NCBI GenBank assembly: GCA_905250125.1
Contig: CAJNOL010000588.1
Span: 56,656 to 120,655, forward strand
Reading direction: 5' to 3'
Origin: Rotaria sordida
Taxonomy: Eukaryota; Rotifera; Eurotatoria; Philodinida; Philodinidae
DNA length: 64,000 nucleotides
Part shown: positions 35,192 to 47,000 of the stretch, in pieces
Layout of the letters: every line of letters starts with the position of its first letter
Numbering within the stretch: position 1 is the first letter of the stretch
Notes under the pieces: model-generated
Told to the model about the DNA's origin: nothing
What the model saw: the letters and a program-made list of their open reading frames with translations, nothing else
The model's database searches: none
Made by a program: the position numbers and the translations under genes

Positions 35192-38039
35192 TCAATCAAT
35201 AGATTTTTTTTCTACATTATTGATCAATGAAAAAGTATTATTATTAATAATTGCTGTTTGTTCAATTAATGACGAAGATAAAAAACCTTGTCGATTTGTT
35301 TTTTTTTGTTCATCATTAATAAATAATTTTGATTTTAATTCTTCCCATGTACAATCAATATAGTCTATTTTGGGTAATAATAATCGATCTATTAGAAAAC
35401 AAAAGAAAACAAAAGATTAATAACTTGGTGTTATTTGTTGTTTTTTTTGATGAAAAATTTCTAATTATACTTTTAAGTACTTTGCCAAATGTTTTTTCAT
35501 AATTTGAAAATGTACGTAAAGCTGTATCAAAATCCATGGATATATAATCAGATTTGGTTGCTTGATTTATATGATGTTTAAGGCGAATATGATGGAGCAT
35601 ATCAGTTTTCCAATTTGATCGATAGAAACATCGACGACATTTATGTGGTTTATATAATGATCCATTAGAAAGATTCTGTTGATGAGATGATGTTATATGA
35701 ATTTTTGTTATATCATCATCATCATCACTTGTATCTTCATCAGAATAAATATCATTTGGATTATCTTCACTATTACTATAATCACTTATTGTTCGATCAA
35801 ACTAAAAATTAAAAAAAAAAAACAAAATTATATAAAAGAAACTTTTTTCTTTATTTAATTAACTAAATTTTGTTTCTTTTTTTTTGGTAGAAAAATATTT
35901 ATTGAAAGATGAATATCAGCATAAGGATGTGTTGAATGATCATTATTATTATTATTTGTAATTTTATTAAGTATAAGTGGAGCTTGAACAGTAGTATTAA
36001 ATGAATAATTTGGTATTTTTTCTAAATTTGAATCATTAAGATTTGTTTTTTCATCATCATGATCAATAATTAATTTATCAGAATTTTCATCGGATTGATT
36101 ATTATAATCTGATGTAATATTTTCTATTAATTGAGATGTTGCTTCATTATTAACTAATGTCGTTGATAGATTTGATTCATTAAAATCAATTGTATGAATT
36201 TTTTTAACATGTCGTACAACATTACTACGGTGACGTGCCCGATAACCACATAAACAACATTGAAAAAGTTTAGATAGACGACCATTTGATGAATGAATAT
36301 TATGAGCAGTCTAATAGAAAATAGTTTCATATTGAATATCATTGATTGTATTATGGATCATTTGTTTTATGATCAAAGATGTAGTATTTCAATAAATTCT
36401 TTTTTTTTTCTCTCTGTATGAACTTTAAGATAGTTTAATTAGAGCACACAACATTTCGTGATTTGAGATAGACTCTATTTCATATAGAAATATCAAGAAC
36501 TTACAATATGTTTTGAAGCAGCACATCGATGACGATTTACTAATGGAAAAGATTCTGTATGATGATGAGTAAGTGATAATGATGATGATACATTTGATGG
36601 ATCATGTAAATCATTGACATTTAAAGATTCATTAGGAATTTGAGATTTAATAAGTTGTTCATCTAGAAATAAAATTTTATATATAATTCTAGAATAGACC
36701 CCATCGAGTCTGGGTTCGGTCTGAAATTTTTTTGTTAAGCGAGTCCGAATCTGAAAATTTTGAATCAACGGCCTCAATTATCAAATGATTAATTAAATGA
36801 GGGAAAAGATTTTACCTTCAATTGTTTGAAGAATTGGTTCTATATTATTAAATCAAAAATTATTAATATTAAAAATAACTAAATTCTTACTTTTTATTGA
36901 TTTTTGTTTAAGTATAGCAACAATACTACGTGTATTCGGATCATCTGTTGAATATTTATGAACTATTTTAGGAAATGTTGCATGTTTACGTGATTGATGT
37001 TTATATATTGATGAAGTTGATTTGGTCATTAATGAACAATATGGACATCCATATCGTTTTGGTTCAACAAATGAATTTGATTTATTTGGATTTATTGAAT
37101 GAATTGATGATGATGATGGATGAGTTGAATTATTATTTGTTGTTGTACTATTAATTTTTTGTATATATTGTGAAATTGATCCTTAAAAAAAACCGAATCT
37201 AAAAAAAAATACTTTTCTTACACTATTTTAGATTTACCGGTAACATTATTTGAATGTTTACGTTTCATATGTGTAACACAATCTCGTCTATATTTATACC
37301 TTTAAATAATAAAGAATACTATAAGATGAAAACAATAACAAATTTGAATAATTACATGCAATTACATAATAAACATCGAAAATTTTTTTCCGTATGTTTT
37401 GCAATATGTGTTTGAAATTCTTGAATATTACGAGCAAAATATGGACAAAAAGCACATAAAAATGGTTTTATATCATTATCAGATGGATGTGTTGGTATGA
37501 TAGATTGAGGAGAAGAAGAATTAATTTGATTAATTTCAATTTCAGGTAAAGATGAACTTATTCGTTTAGTATAAGTTTCACCCAAATAATTAAAAATTCG
37601 ATCAGCGTAATCATCAAAATCATTTTCTACTAACAATCAATCAATTGAATTAGTTTGAATATTTATTTTTTTTTGTAACTAACCTTGATCGAAATTATGA
37701 TTATTATTATTATTAGTAGTAGTAGTAGTATTTAGACTCAATGTAGATTCATCTATTTGTGAATAGGAATCGATATTTTGGTTTCTAGAATATATACATA
37801 TATGCAAATATCATGCTTTGATTTTTTTTTTAATTTATTCAAATATAAAATTCATACTGATCTCTTGGTTCAAATTCAATTGATTTAACTATATCAAGTT
37901 TTTTTGTTGTTGTATGAATAATGTCTGAATTGATTAATGATGTTTTTCTTTTTGTTCGATTTGTTGTATTATCTTCAATTGATTTTGTTATTGAACGATG
38001 TCGTTTATGATCAATAGTTGTCATTATTTTTTCATTCAT
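35192..38039 (-). CDS. C2H2 zinc-finger protein, five dispersed fingers
   Basis: Ten exons (37858-38039, 37684-37784, 37356-37629, 37238-37299, 36891-37181, 36816-36839, 36505-36662, 35864-36310, 35471-35801, 35192-35388) give 688 residues. Fingers in order: FLCAFCPYFA...HIAKH (about 151-173), FRCLLCNCMYKYRRD...HMKRKH, YGCPYCSLMTKST...HQSRKH, FQCCLCGYRARHRS...HVKKIH, and HKCRRCFYRSNWK...HIRLKH. They are separated by long Asn/Ser/Asp-rich linkers, not in tandem, which is unlike KRAB-type arrays and closer to RE1-silencer or ZNF462-like scattered fingers. A basic PKKKKQ may be a nuclear signal. A DNA-binding transcription regulator in the nucleus is the likely role. The donor after 35864 is a weak GTTAAT, so that junction is the least certain. 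One exon is only 24 nt. Confidence 0.88.
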
Positions 38040-39770
38040 TTGAAGAAAAAAAAACAACACAGTTTCAATCAGTTTTTACATAGGTGGATAAGTTCGCGCG
38101 TATGAAACGATTATCTTGATTTGTTGTTCATCGACTCTTTCTTACAGATAGATCGGTACACATAGCAACCAAACATAGAAATTGATTCAAAAAATGAAAT
38201 TTTTGCTTTTTTGTTTTTCGTTGTATCTTATTTCTAACTTAGTTTTTTGATGATGATGTTTTTTTAATAAAACAAAAATAAATTTCTTGTCAATATCATT
38301 TCTCATCTATTATCTTCTTCTGGAAACATCATTTGTTTTTTGAAACTAATTAATGTTGACACTTTTTTTTTTATATCTCAAATTTCTTTTTTTTTCTAAT
38401 ATAAAGACGGATATACACAGTATGAGCATGCATTATAGTCTTAACGATAAGTTCATATTATAGACTTGTCTCGTGCTGTTTGTCGACTATTGGAAGACGA
38501 GTCTTTTTTATATGATGTAGTGAGTAAATAGCACGGTTGATCGCCGGAGCTCAAAGCTGTTGGCAGCTTATAAAATTGAGTTTGCGTGTGAATAGCGAGG
38601 AGTTTCTTTCTCTTTCTTTTTCCATCTGGTGATTACTAAAAAAATGAATTAGCTACAGTCTTCTTTTTTTTTTTCTTGCCTACGCATCATATTGCTTCTA
38701 CTTCATTTTCTTCTCATCTCATTTATTTTTTTCTCTTCTTAGTTATAATTAAAGAAAATCTTCTAGAATATATATATATATATATATATATATTGTATAT
38801 GTGTATGATGGGTAAAGATGATGATGTTCAAATTTGAAGTATACTACATATAGATCGCCTAAAACTGAATAGAGAAAAAGAGAACATCTATACAAATTCA
38901 TAATTAATTGGTACGCTTGTTGCCTGTCAGTATAAGATGTTTGAAGAGGAAGAGGAAAAGGAAGAGAAGAGAAGAGAGAATATATTCAAAACTAGACAAT
39001 AGAGAAAAAACGGAAAGAAGTTGTTGTAGATACTATAACTACTAACAAATGTCTGACATGTTAATGACAAGGCGAATAGAAGAAATATAAAGAAAAAGAG
39101 AACATCAAATGTTGCAGTACAGAACAAAACAAAATATATTATTACATATAAGGTAGAATATAGATTATAGTTCGAATAGTGTTCTGTCTTATTATGACTG
39201 TCACATTAGAAAAGAAGACGATATAATTTTGTACTCTTTTATAGTTGTTTTCATCTATTGAATATTATGAATTCAGTTCTGTACATTTTATATGCGTGTT
39301 CTTCTATCTATTAAAGCCCAACGGGTATACGTTCTCGTTGTAGCATTAGTTCCGGCAATAACATCAACAAGTAGTTCACCTGTGTTCTCGTTTCATTATA
39401 TATGGTAGATTCCATAAAGTAATAGTCGAGAGAAAAAGAAAAAAAAGAAGAATACTATTAGTTTGCAAAGCAAAGAGGTACAAGAAAAAAAGTCAGAGAT
39501 GATTAATAATATAAAAAAAAAATGGAAACGACACTCGCTACTGTTAATGATGAAGAAGGTTCGGGTGTGCAAGAAAAAAAAAGAAAAGAGAAAGCTGTGA
39601 ATGCAATATAAAACATTTACTCAGTCGCACATACACGCACACAGAGTTTTTAATGATGTGATCCATTCGCAGTAGTCGATCAATAACAATAACAATGCTC
39701 GATAAAAAAAAACATGAACTCATAAAATTATATTCTATTTTCAGATTATTCTTATTAGTATTTTTCTTAC
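38040..39770. other. Divergent intergenic region upstream of the zinc-finger and TMEM163 genes
   Basis: 1.7 kb between divergent start codons, so both promoters lie here. It contains a long (AT)n tract at about 38767-38794 and GA-rich sequence near 38945-38985. No exon is supported. Confidence 0.5.
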
Positions 39771-40508
39771 ATGGCTCGCTATGAAAGATTTGATAATGAT
39801 GCACCAGCATCAAAATTAACTGTTGTTACAAGATCAGATCTTCCAAAAGATTCAGAACATAATGAAAAAATCGATTTATTTGTACCAACAAATCAATTAT
39901 TATCAGCCGAAGAAGAAACAACAACTCGTCATGCACTTATTACATTAAATATTATTTCAATTGTGGTTAGTACAGTTTGTGGTTTAATAACATTTTTCTT
40001 AGCTGTAGAAGAACAATCAGCATCAGCACTTGGTTTTGCTGTTGATACAATACTTGATGTATTAGCATTTGTAACTATTATATGGCGTTTTACAAGTACA
40101 CATGACCAAGTTAAAAGAGAAATTTATGTATTAAGAATTTTAGCAGTACTATTTGTTCTTTCTGGTCTTGGTGTATTCATTGATTCAGTAGTTGACATTC
40201 GTCATAAAATTCATCCAATACCTAATCATTATTTAGTTGTTGCTGTTGCTATTCAAACAATAATATTCCTTTGTTTAGCATTTGGTAAATATTCAGTAGC
40301 AAAAAAATTAAATGTTATTTCAGCATATTCGGATGCATTTAATACTTTAATATCAGGTTTAATGGCATTATCTGTAGTGATTAGTGTAACAATTTATAAT
40401 TCAAATCAAAGTGTTTGGTATTTTGATCCAATTGTAGGAATGTTTATATCTGTAACAATAATGATCTATGGTTTTTGGATGGTTTTTAAATCATTTCGAG
40501 GCATATAA
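39771..40508 (+). CDS. TMEM163: TMEM163-like zinc transporter of the CDF superfamily
   Basis: Single uninterrupted exon, 245 residues. A polar N-terminus of about 53 residues is followed by six hydrophobic segments. The second carries AVDTILDVLAF, giving Asp92 and Asp96 in the D-x3-D arrangement used for zinc in TMEM163 and related cation diffusion facilitators. The fifth region has the matching SAYSDAFNTLISGLMAL, also acidic in the membrane. The protein ends soon after the last helix (GFWMVFKSFRGI). TMEM163 proteins export zinc and sit in the plasma membrane and in synaptic or lysosomal vesicles. The absence of introns, in a region where other genes have many, could reflect a retrocopy or intron loss, but the frame is intact. 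AATAAA follows immediately at 40510-40515. Confidence 0.92.
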   Translation: MARYERFDNDAPASKLTVVTRSDLPKDSEHNEKIDLFVPTNQLLSAEEETTTRHALITLNIISIVVSTVCGLITFFLAVEEQSASALGFAVDTILDVLAFVTIIWRFTSTHDQVKREIYVLRILAVLFVLSGLGVFIDSVVDIRHKIHPIPNHYLVVAVAIQTIIFLCLAFGKYSVAKKLNVISAYSDAFNTLISGLMALSVVISVTIYNSNQSVWYFDPIVGMFISVTIMIYGFWMVFKSFRGI

Positions 40509-41849
40509 AAATAAATTCGAACTCAATCTTTATTTTATGTGTCAGATTATTTAAGATTTTTTTTTTCCTTTCCAAATTTACTTCATTTATGTATGTCTAT
40601 GTAACACATATTCTATTTTTCTCTTCCTCTAGTTTATCACAGAATGATTAAAGAACAAAAATAAATAGAAAAATATGTTATAAAATATGCTTTCATAGAA
40701 TTTAATGTTCCGGTTGACATAAAATACACATAAGTTGCTGTTATTCATATTTTGATTAAATTAAGAATCAAAATTTTATTGTTCAAAATCCTAATGATGC
40801 ATGAAAATAATAATAATAATCAATCTAATTATTAATAATGCTGTGATTACATTAAGGGTATCCCGTTCCTTTTCATCACCCAAAATTTTTGTTTTTTTTG
40901 TGACTATTGTATAACCTTAAATAATATCTATCTACTGACTAAATGTTTGGATCGAAAAATTGTCTTTAAATATTCAGAAAAAATTCGAGAAGGAATCAAA
41001 TTAGCGAAAACTATACATTTTTTCGTCTTTTTTTTCAAACTAACTTTTTCATGAAAAGAAAAAAAGTACAGAAACCTACTCCATTTCTTCGGCCTAATAT
41101 GTCCGGTCAAGCTGAAACTTTTTTCACATATATTATACACAGTTTAGAATGGATGATCTTTTTCGATTTCAAAAAATATTGTTCTGCTGATTTGTAGTAG
41201 CTCTATTCAAGATACCTTTGATATTTTGACGTTTTTAAGGGATGGATAAAAAAATAAAAAAGAAATTCATCTCAAACATTGTCTATTGTGTGTAAAAAAA
41301 ATTTCAGCTCGATCGAACATAACATCTCGAAGAAACAGCGGGAAATGTTTTCCGCCATTGGGATCTCAGTATGTCATAGAAGATAGCATCTGAGATGATA
41401 AATTTTTGCTCTATTCATCAAGATTTACCTGTTCTGAAACTTTCAAATTTTTCTGATGAGTTATTCTCTAGAAACTTCAGAAAAGCAGAAGAGTATTCTT
41501 AAATAGAAACATATATTTTGCTCAATTTTTACCAATGTCAAAATGATTCTTGTATTTTAAAATTGATTATTTTTTGTTTGAACTATCAGTAGTTTTAGAG
41601 TAAAACAATTCAATTCATCTATCGAATCTTTTACATTGATTTTAATCATGAAAATAATTATTATTAACCTGTATTTTCATTTTATATTTGCATGAACTAT
41701 TTTATATTCATTTGTGCATCAAACATAGCTAACTGACAAACACATACAGATCAAATAATATCAACAAAAAGAAAAGAAAAAAAAACAAAATCAACACTAC
41801 GTAGAAATATTCAGTCATGAATGTATGACATAAAAGTATATGTGTTTGA
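40509..41849. other. Convergent intergenic region with decayed palindrome
   Basis: No gene is supported. A short inverted repeat (about 41035-41165 and 41262-41390) lies in the middle and is listed separately. The remaining sequence is AT-rich 3' flank of TMEM163 and SANBR. Confidence 0.5.
41035..41390. mobile_element. Decayed palindromic element
   Basis: TTCTTCGGCCTAATATGTCC through GTCAAGCTGAAACTTTTTTC (about 41085-41125) recurs inverted at about 41310-41345 as GAAATTTTTTTTACACAC-type complement with GATCGAGCTGAAA. Arms are about 120 bp, interrupted by substitutions, with a loop near 100 bp. No coding capacity. The ends could not be fixed. Confidence 0.6.
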
Positions 41850-43743
41850 TTATTTAACTGTAATACGGTGTCGATTTTTATTCATAGTAGTAGTAATAGC
41901 AGTAGTAGTATTACTAAGAGAACTATTTTGACGTGTTCTCCATTCATTTTCAATTCGACAGTAAATTCCACCCGGTGAAATAAATGATGATGAAGTGTTT
42001 TCTTTTAATGTACGATTATTAGGTATTTTAGTATTTTGTTGTATTGATTGCATATAACGAAGCATTTCATCAAAACGTCGATGTTCATCTTCGCGTTGTG
42101 TATCTTGATTCCAACGAGTAGATTTTGTTGCATCCCAAGAAAATTTCACATCTGATCCATATGGTTGTGCATCAATTAAAGATGTCCATTGTGCATGAAT
42201 TGATTGTTTTTTGATTTCGATATTTGATGAACCATATATAGATTGTTCAATAACTTTACTAATCATTTCATTTGTATAATTTGGATTAATACGTGAAATT
42301 CGAAATTGTGGATGATGTTTAACAAGTTCAATTTTATCTAAATTTTCATAAATTTCAGATAAATAATTCTGTTTTTGACAAATATGTTCACGTCTTTGAC
42401 AACCAGTTTCTCGAATATTTGATTGAAATATATCAAATGTACCAATTAATTGTGAACAACAATCATGTTTACCATCAGTTATAGATGAAAGTGGATGATA
42501 AGGACATGTTGAAAAGTCAATGAAACGAAAATATGAATTACAACGTGCACATTGATCACCATGAGTATGTAACCTTGAAAATAGATTTAAAAAAAAAGAA
42601 GGAAATAGTTATCTTTTTTTTTCTTCTCATAATAGATTTTTTTCGGTTGGGGAAAAAGAAATTGCACTTAGTCATATAAAAGTTCTATAGTGTAGAAAGA
42701 CCTGAAACACTACTATGTAATAACACGCAATGTTAAACGTCACTGACGAGATTAAATCAGGCAAAAGAAAATTAATAGTATTAAGAAATTAATATTTACC
42801 ATACAATCCAAAAAGTATTTCTCCACGAATTTTCTCCTCGTATATGAATTTCTTTTATCCATAGATTAATATCAAATTTCAGATCAATTTTATGTTGAAA
42901 ATAAAATTTTCCATTAGATCTTAAAATTAATCGATCGGTTAAACAAGGTAAATTTTCCATTTGTTCAATAGTCATTATTGTAAGACAATGTTGACAACGA
43001 ATTATTTTATTATCATTTGATAATTGTTCTAAATTACATTCAAATAATTTTCCACGAATTTTATTTTTTCTATCATGTATTAATTCAATTTCATATGGAT
43101 TCTCAAAAAGTTTAGATAATTGACGAAATAATGGATCAGATATACATGATACATTACAATTTGTAGCTAAAATTTCATTCATATGAATATGAATATAATC
43201 TAATGATTGAAATACAAGTTTATCCATTTTAAGAAAAGCTGATGAAATTAATATGGATACAGCTATACGTGGTTCTAATTCAGGTTCTTTTGATGATGAA
43301 CTTCGATTAACAAATGACATTAACCATTGAAATATATCTAGATCACAATGAACACTTATATCAACTTCTTCAACTTGATCAGGTTCATCTTTTAAATAAT
43401 CAGCAAAATAACGCATTTCACGTATTAATAATGAACGATTACATGAAAATTGACGTTGTAAAATTTTAGCTTCATCACATACCGTTATACTTATTTGAGA
43501 TGATTCATTATTTTCTTTACCACCAATTCTTTCATCGTTTTCACTATCTTCTCGTTGTTGAGTTTGATCATTATTATGATTAGATGATGATGATTGTTGA
43601 ATACTAAGATAAATAGTTTCTAATGATAAAAGAGCATTTTGTGGTTGTATTATACTCGGTAATTTTAAACGTGATATATCGATTGATTTTGAACGTTCAG
43701 TTAAATATGCACTCAATAATACATCGATCAAAAATGATTGCAT
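41850..43743 (-). CDS. SANBR: SANBR/KIAA1841-like BTB-domain protein
   Basis: Two exons, 42800-43743 and 41850-42573, joined through a split Trp codon, give 555 residues. An acidic Asn/Asp/Gln-rich segment (about 50-85) is followed by a BTB/POZ-type domain: ISITVCDEAKILQRQFSC, LLIREMRYFADYL and DISVHCDLDIFQWLMSFV, then a conserved central region with CQHCLTIMTIEQMENLPC, FIDFSTCPYHP and a late RRFDEMLRYMQ helix. This order matches the family of human KIAA1841 (SANBR), a BTB protein that restrains class-switch recombination in mammals, presumably with another, chromatin-linked role here. The SANT domain that precedes BTB in vertebrates is not present in this model. An upstream exon could be missed, though the ATG at 43743 (MQSFLIDVLLSAYL) is plausible. 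Cys pairs suggest a zinc site. Confidence 0.85.
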
Positions 43744-44032
43744 TTTATATGTGTTGTTATAACAGAAGAGAGAAAAGAAAAACAAGTTCGTCTAAAATGC
43801 AAAATGACAAAACGAGAAATGAAAATGTACAATTTTTTCAAAAAAAAAACATCGAATAAGAATAAAATAATGTTTACTGTTGACATTCGTTTTTTTTTCG
43901 ATTCATTCTTTCATTCTGTCTTTTAAATTTATCATTATTTTCGCATTCAACTATTTCATAAAATCAATCTTACAAGAAAAAAAAAATACATTGTATTACA
44001 TGAACAAATAAAATCACAGTCAGAATTTGTTA

Positions 44033-47000
44033 TCATTTTCTTCCCGATGGTGGTCGTGGATTTCTGTGGACGGTCGGTGGAAGAGATTCACTAGGTGATA
44101 TAGGTATTACTGTATCTTTATAATAATCTGTTTCTCGAAGAACTTGATCAATATATGACATCATTTGTTCATATGTGACAGATCCGTCACTTTCCGGAAT
44201 AGTTAAATCAACTAAAAAAATATATAAAGAATAATTAGGAAAAAAAAAGAAATGTTTAGCATCAATATTCTACCCGCATTAAGATTTAATAAACTAGTCG
44301 ATGATGATCGTGATGAATTTGTTAATGATTGTAAACCAATCATTTGTCGACCAATACCAACATCAAATTCAATGCAATCATTTGAATGTGTTGATAATTT
44401 TGATAATTCACTTTTTAAATTTTGTGATGAACCTTTTGAAAATAAATAACCTCTATAACGATCAACTAAACGACGATGTTTATTATTTATTTTATTTGAT
44501 GGTACCTTATAGTAAGAAAATAAAACAACATCTGAATAAAAAAATTTTTTTTTGATTTTATAATACATACATAAGATATATAAACTATTTTGTGAACTAT
44601 ATCTAATAATTGACTGACTGGATCAGTAGGTCGAAGTCGTGAATTTAATATACATATTGAACCAGTTGCTGATGATGGCCGCGAACGATTAATAGCACCA
44701 TTAGGTCTAAATAAAACATTCAAACAATGATTGATAATAATTCAACACCAAAAAAAAACAACAATTAAAATATTCTAACTAATATTAATATACTAATAAA
44801 GAATTTCGTTTACTCACTTTCGTTCCATATTTAATAAACTTAAAGAGTGATGAATTCCTTGTGTTATATTATTACTATCGTACCCACTTTCGAATGATAG
44901 ATTATTTGATGATTCAGGTGATCGAGCTGGACATATTGCAGCTAAATATTTCAAATGAAAAATTTTCTTTTTAACAAAAAAAAAATTGTTCTTTTTATTT
45001 TTCAATAATATATACTTTCAGCTGAAGTTGATAATGGTTCAGAAGTAATTCGATTTGGTTGACGTCGAATAATAGTTGGTTTTGTTGCACTACTTGGTGG
45101 TTGTGGAATAATATTATTTGATACATTTTCAATTGTTTCACAATCAGATACTAAAAGAAACAAAACGAATTCGATAAACATATAGATAGATTTATTTTTT
45201 TTTTAATTTTACCCATTGTAAATGTTTCTTGTTTAACTGTATCATGTTGTCCATCTGTACCATCAAAACTAACATCACCCATTCCACCACTATTACTTAT
45301 AAGTGATTCTTTCGTACTTGAACAACTTAAACATCTTTGATGATAATTTGATTGTTGTTGTAATTGTGATTGTTGTTTTAAAAAATTAATTTCACGTTGA
45401 CGATCTCGTTGTCTTAAACGTTTTTCTAATGATTGTATTGTAGTACATGAACGATCCGTATATGACATTAATTGTTCTGTACATAATTGTGCAATACCAC
45501 ATATATCTGGACGTTTTAATGGATCAACAGTTAAACATTCAATAACAATTTGTCGAATTCGATCCGAATAATGTTGAAGTGGTGTTTGATCATATTCACT
45601 TGCGCATATTTTACCAGCAAGTAACAGAATATTTGACGTATAAAATGGTGGTACTAATGCTGCCATATGATAAAGTACACAACCTAAACTCCATATGTCT
45701 AAAACAAAAACAATGATTTCAAAGTTTAAGAAGGATGTATTAATGAAATAATATTCACCAGCTTTTTCGTTATACTTCAGATGTTGAATAATTTCTGGAC
45801 AAGCATAATACATTGTACCGACGACTGATGTCATCTTACTGCAATCATTATTACGTAATTTAGCCAAACCAAAATCAGCTAGAAATTAGAATATGAAACC
45901 AATAGACATCATCGTTAATAGATTATGAAAAGTAATGTGCCCTTTTTTGTTTATTTAAGATAAACGATATTTTCCAAAAATTTATCTTAGCTTTCCATAT
46001 ATGAACTTATGCTATACTTTCTAAAATTCTTAGAAGGAACACGTCTTCAAATGATCAATTACTTTTGAGTTAGGACTCAGTGCATAAAGTTGAACGCCAG
46101 TGACGTATGAAAAACTCCAAAAGGATAGATCTTCTTAGGCTTTTTGTTCACAACTATAGGCATTTTACTAGAATTTCAGCCTATGGCATAACATATACCA
46201 ACAAATCGAACGATGGTATTTCGATCTGAGATTTTACCTACAGACATGTCTATTTGCGAATAGAATGCTCTGAAACTTTCAGGTCAGAAGAATATTTCAT
46301 TCCTGAGAACTTAAAGTTCCAAAAATCACTCATATCCCACGAAAGATGCTCAAAATTTCTGTTTTTTGAGGCTTTAAAATCTCGTGAAAGAAATATTCTT
46401 TTGAGTTGAAATTTTCGCGGCCTCCTAATCACAAATAGACCTGTCTGTGGGCAAAACCTCAGGTCGAAATACCATCATTCGATTTGTTGGTATATATCAT
46501 GCAATACACTAAAATGCTAGGAAAATATCTATGACCCTGGATAGAAGACCTAAGGGAATTTATTCTTTTGAAGTTTTTTATACCTCACTGGGATCTACTT
46601 TATGCACAGAGTCCGGACTTGAAAGTGATTGATCAGTTCAAAACATTTCATCATTAGAAAATTCCATAATTTTTGTTTTATCTTACTAAGGAAATGTCCC
46701 AACTGATTAATCACCTTTGGGTTGGCACTATGTGCATCATGTAGACCCAAATGAATTTTTAACATCCTGAAAAGAGTTCGAACCCCTAGTTGATTGTTGC
46801 ACAGATGCTGCAAGTTTACGATAGTTTTTCAATAAATGCCGTAGTCCCCTCACGGACGCAAGAAAGACTAATTTTTGAATTGCAACTTGAAACTTTGTAC
46901 AGAGGTAGATATGAATGCAAATAGTTTATTGTGAAAGTTTCAGGTCTTTTGATTTGCTTCCATCTTGAAATAAGAATATCGAATCTACTGTTATATATGA

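Noticed and set aside
41450..41485. CTGATGAG ... GAAAC resembling a hammerhead ribozyme core
   Set aside because: Stem II would have only about three pairs and flanking sequence does not form stems I and III; judged chance.
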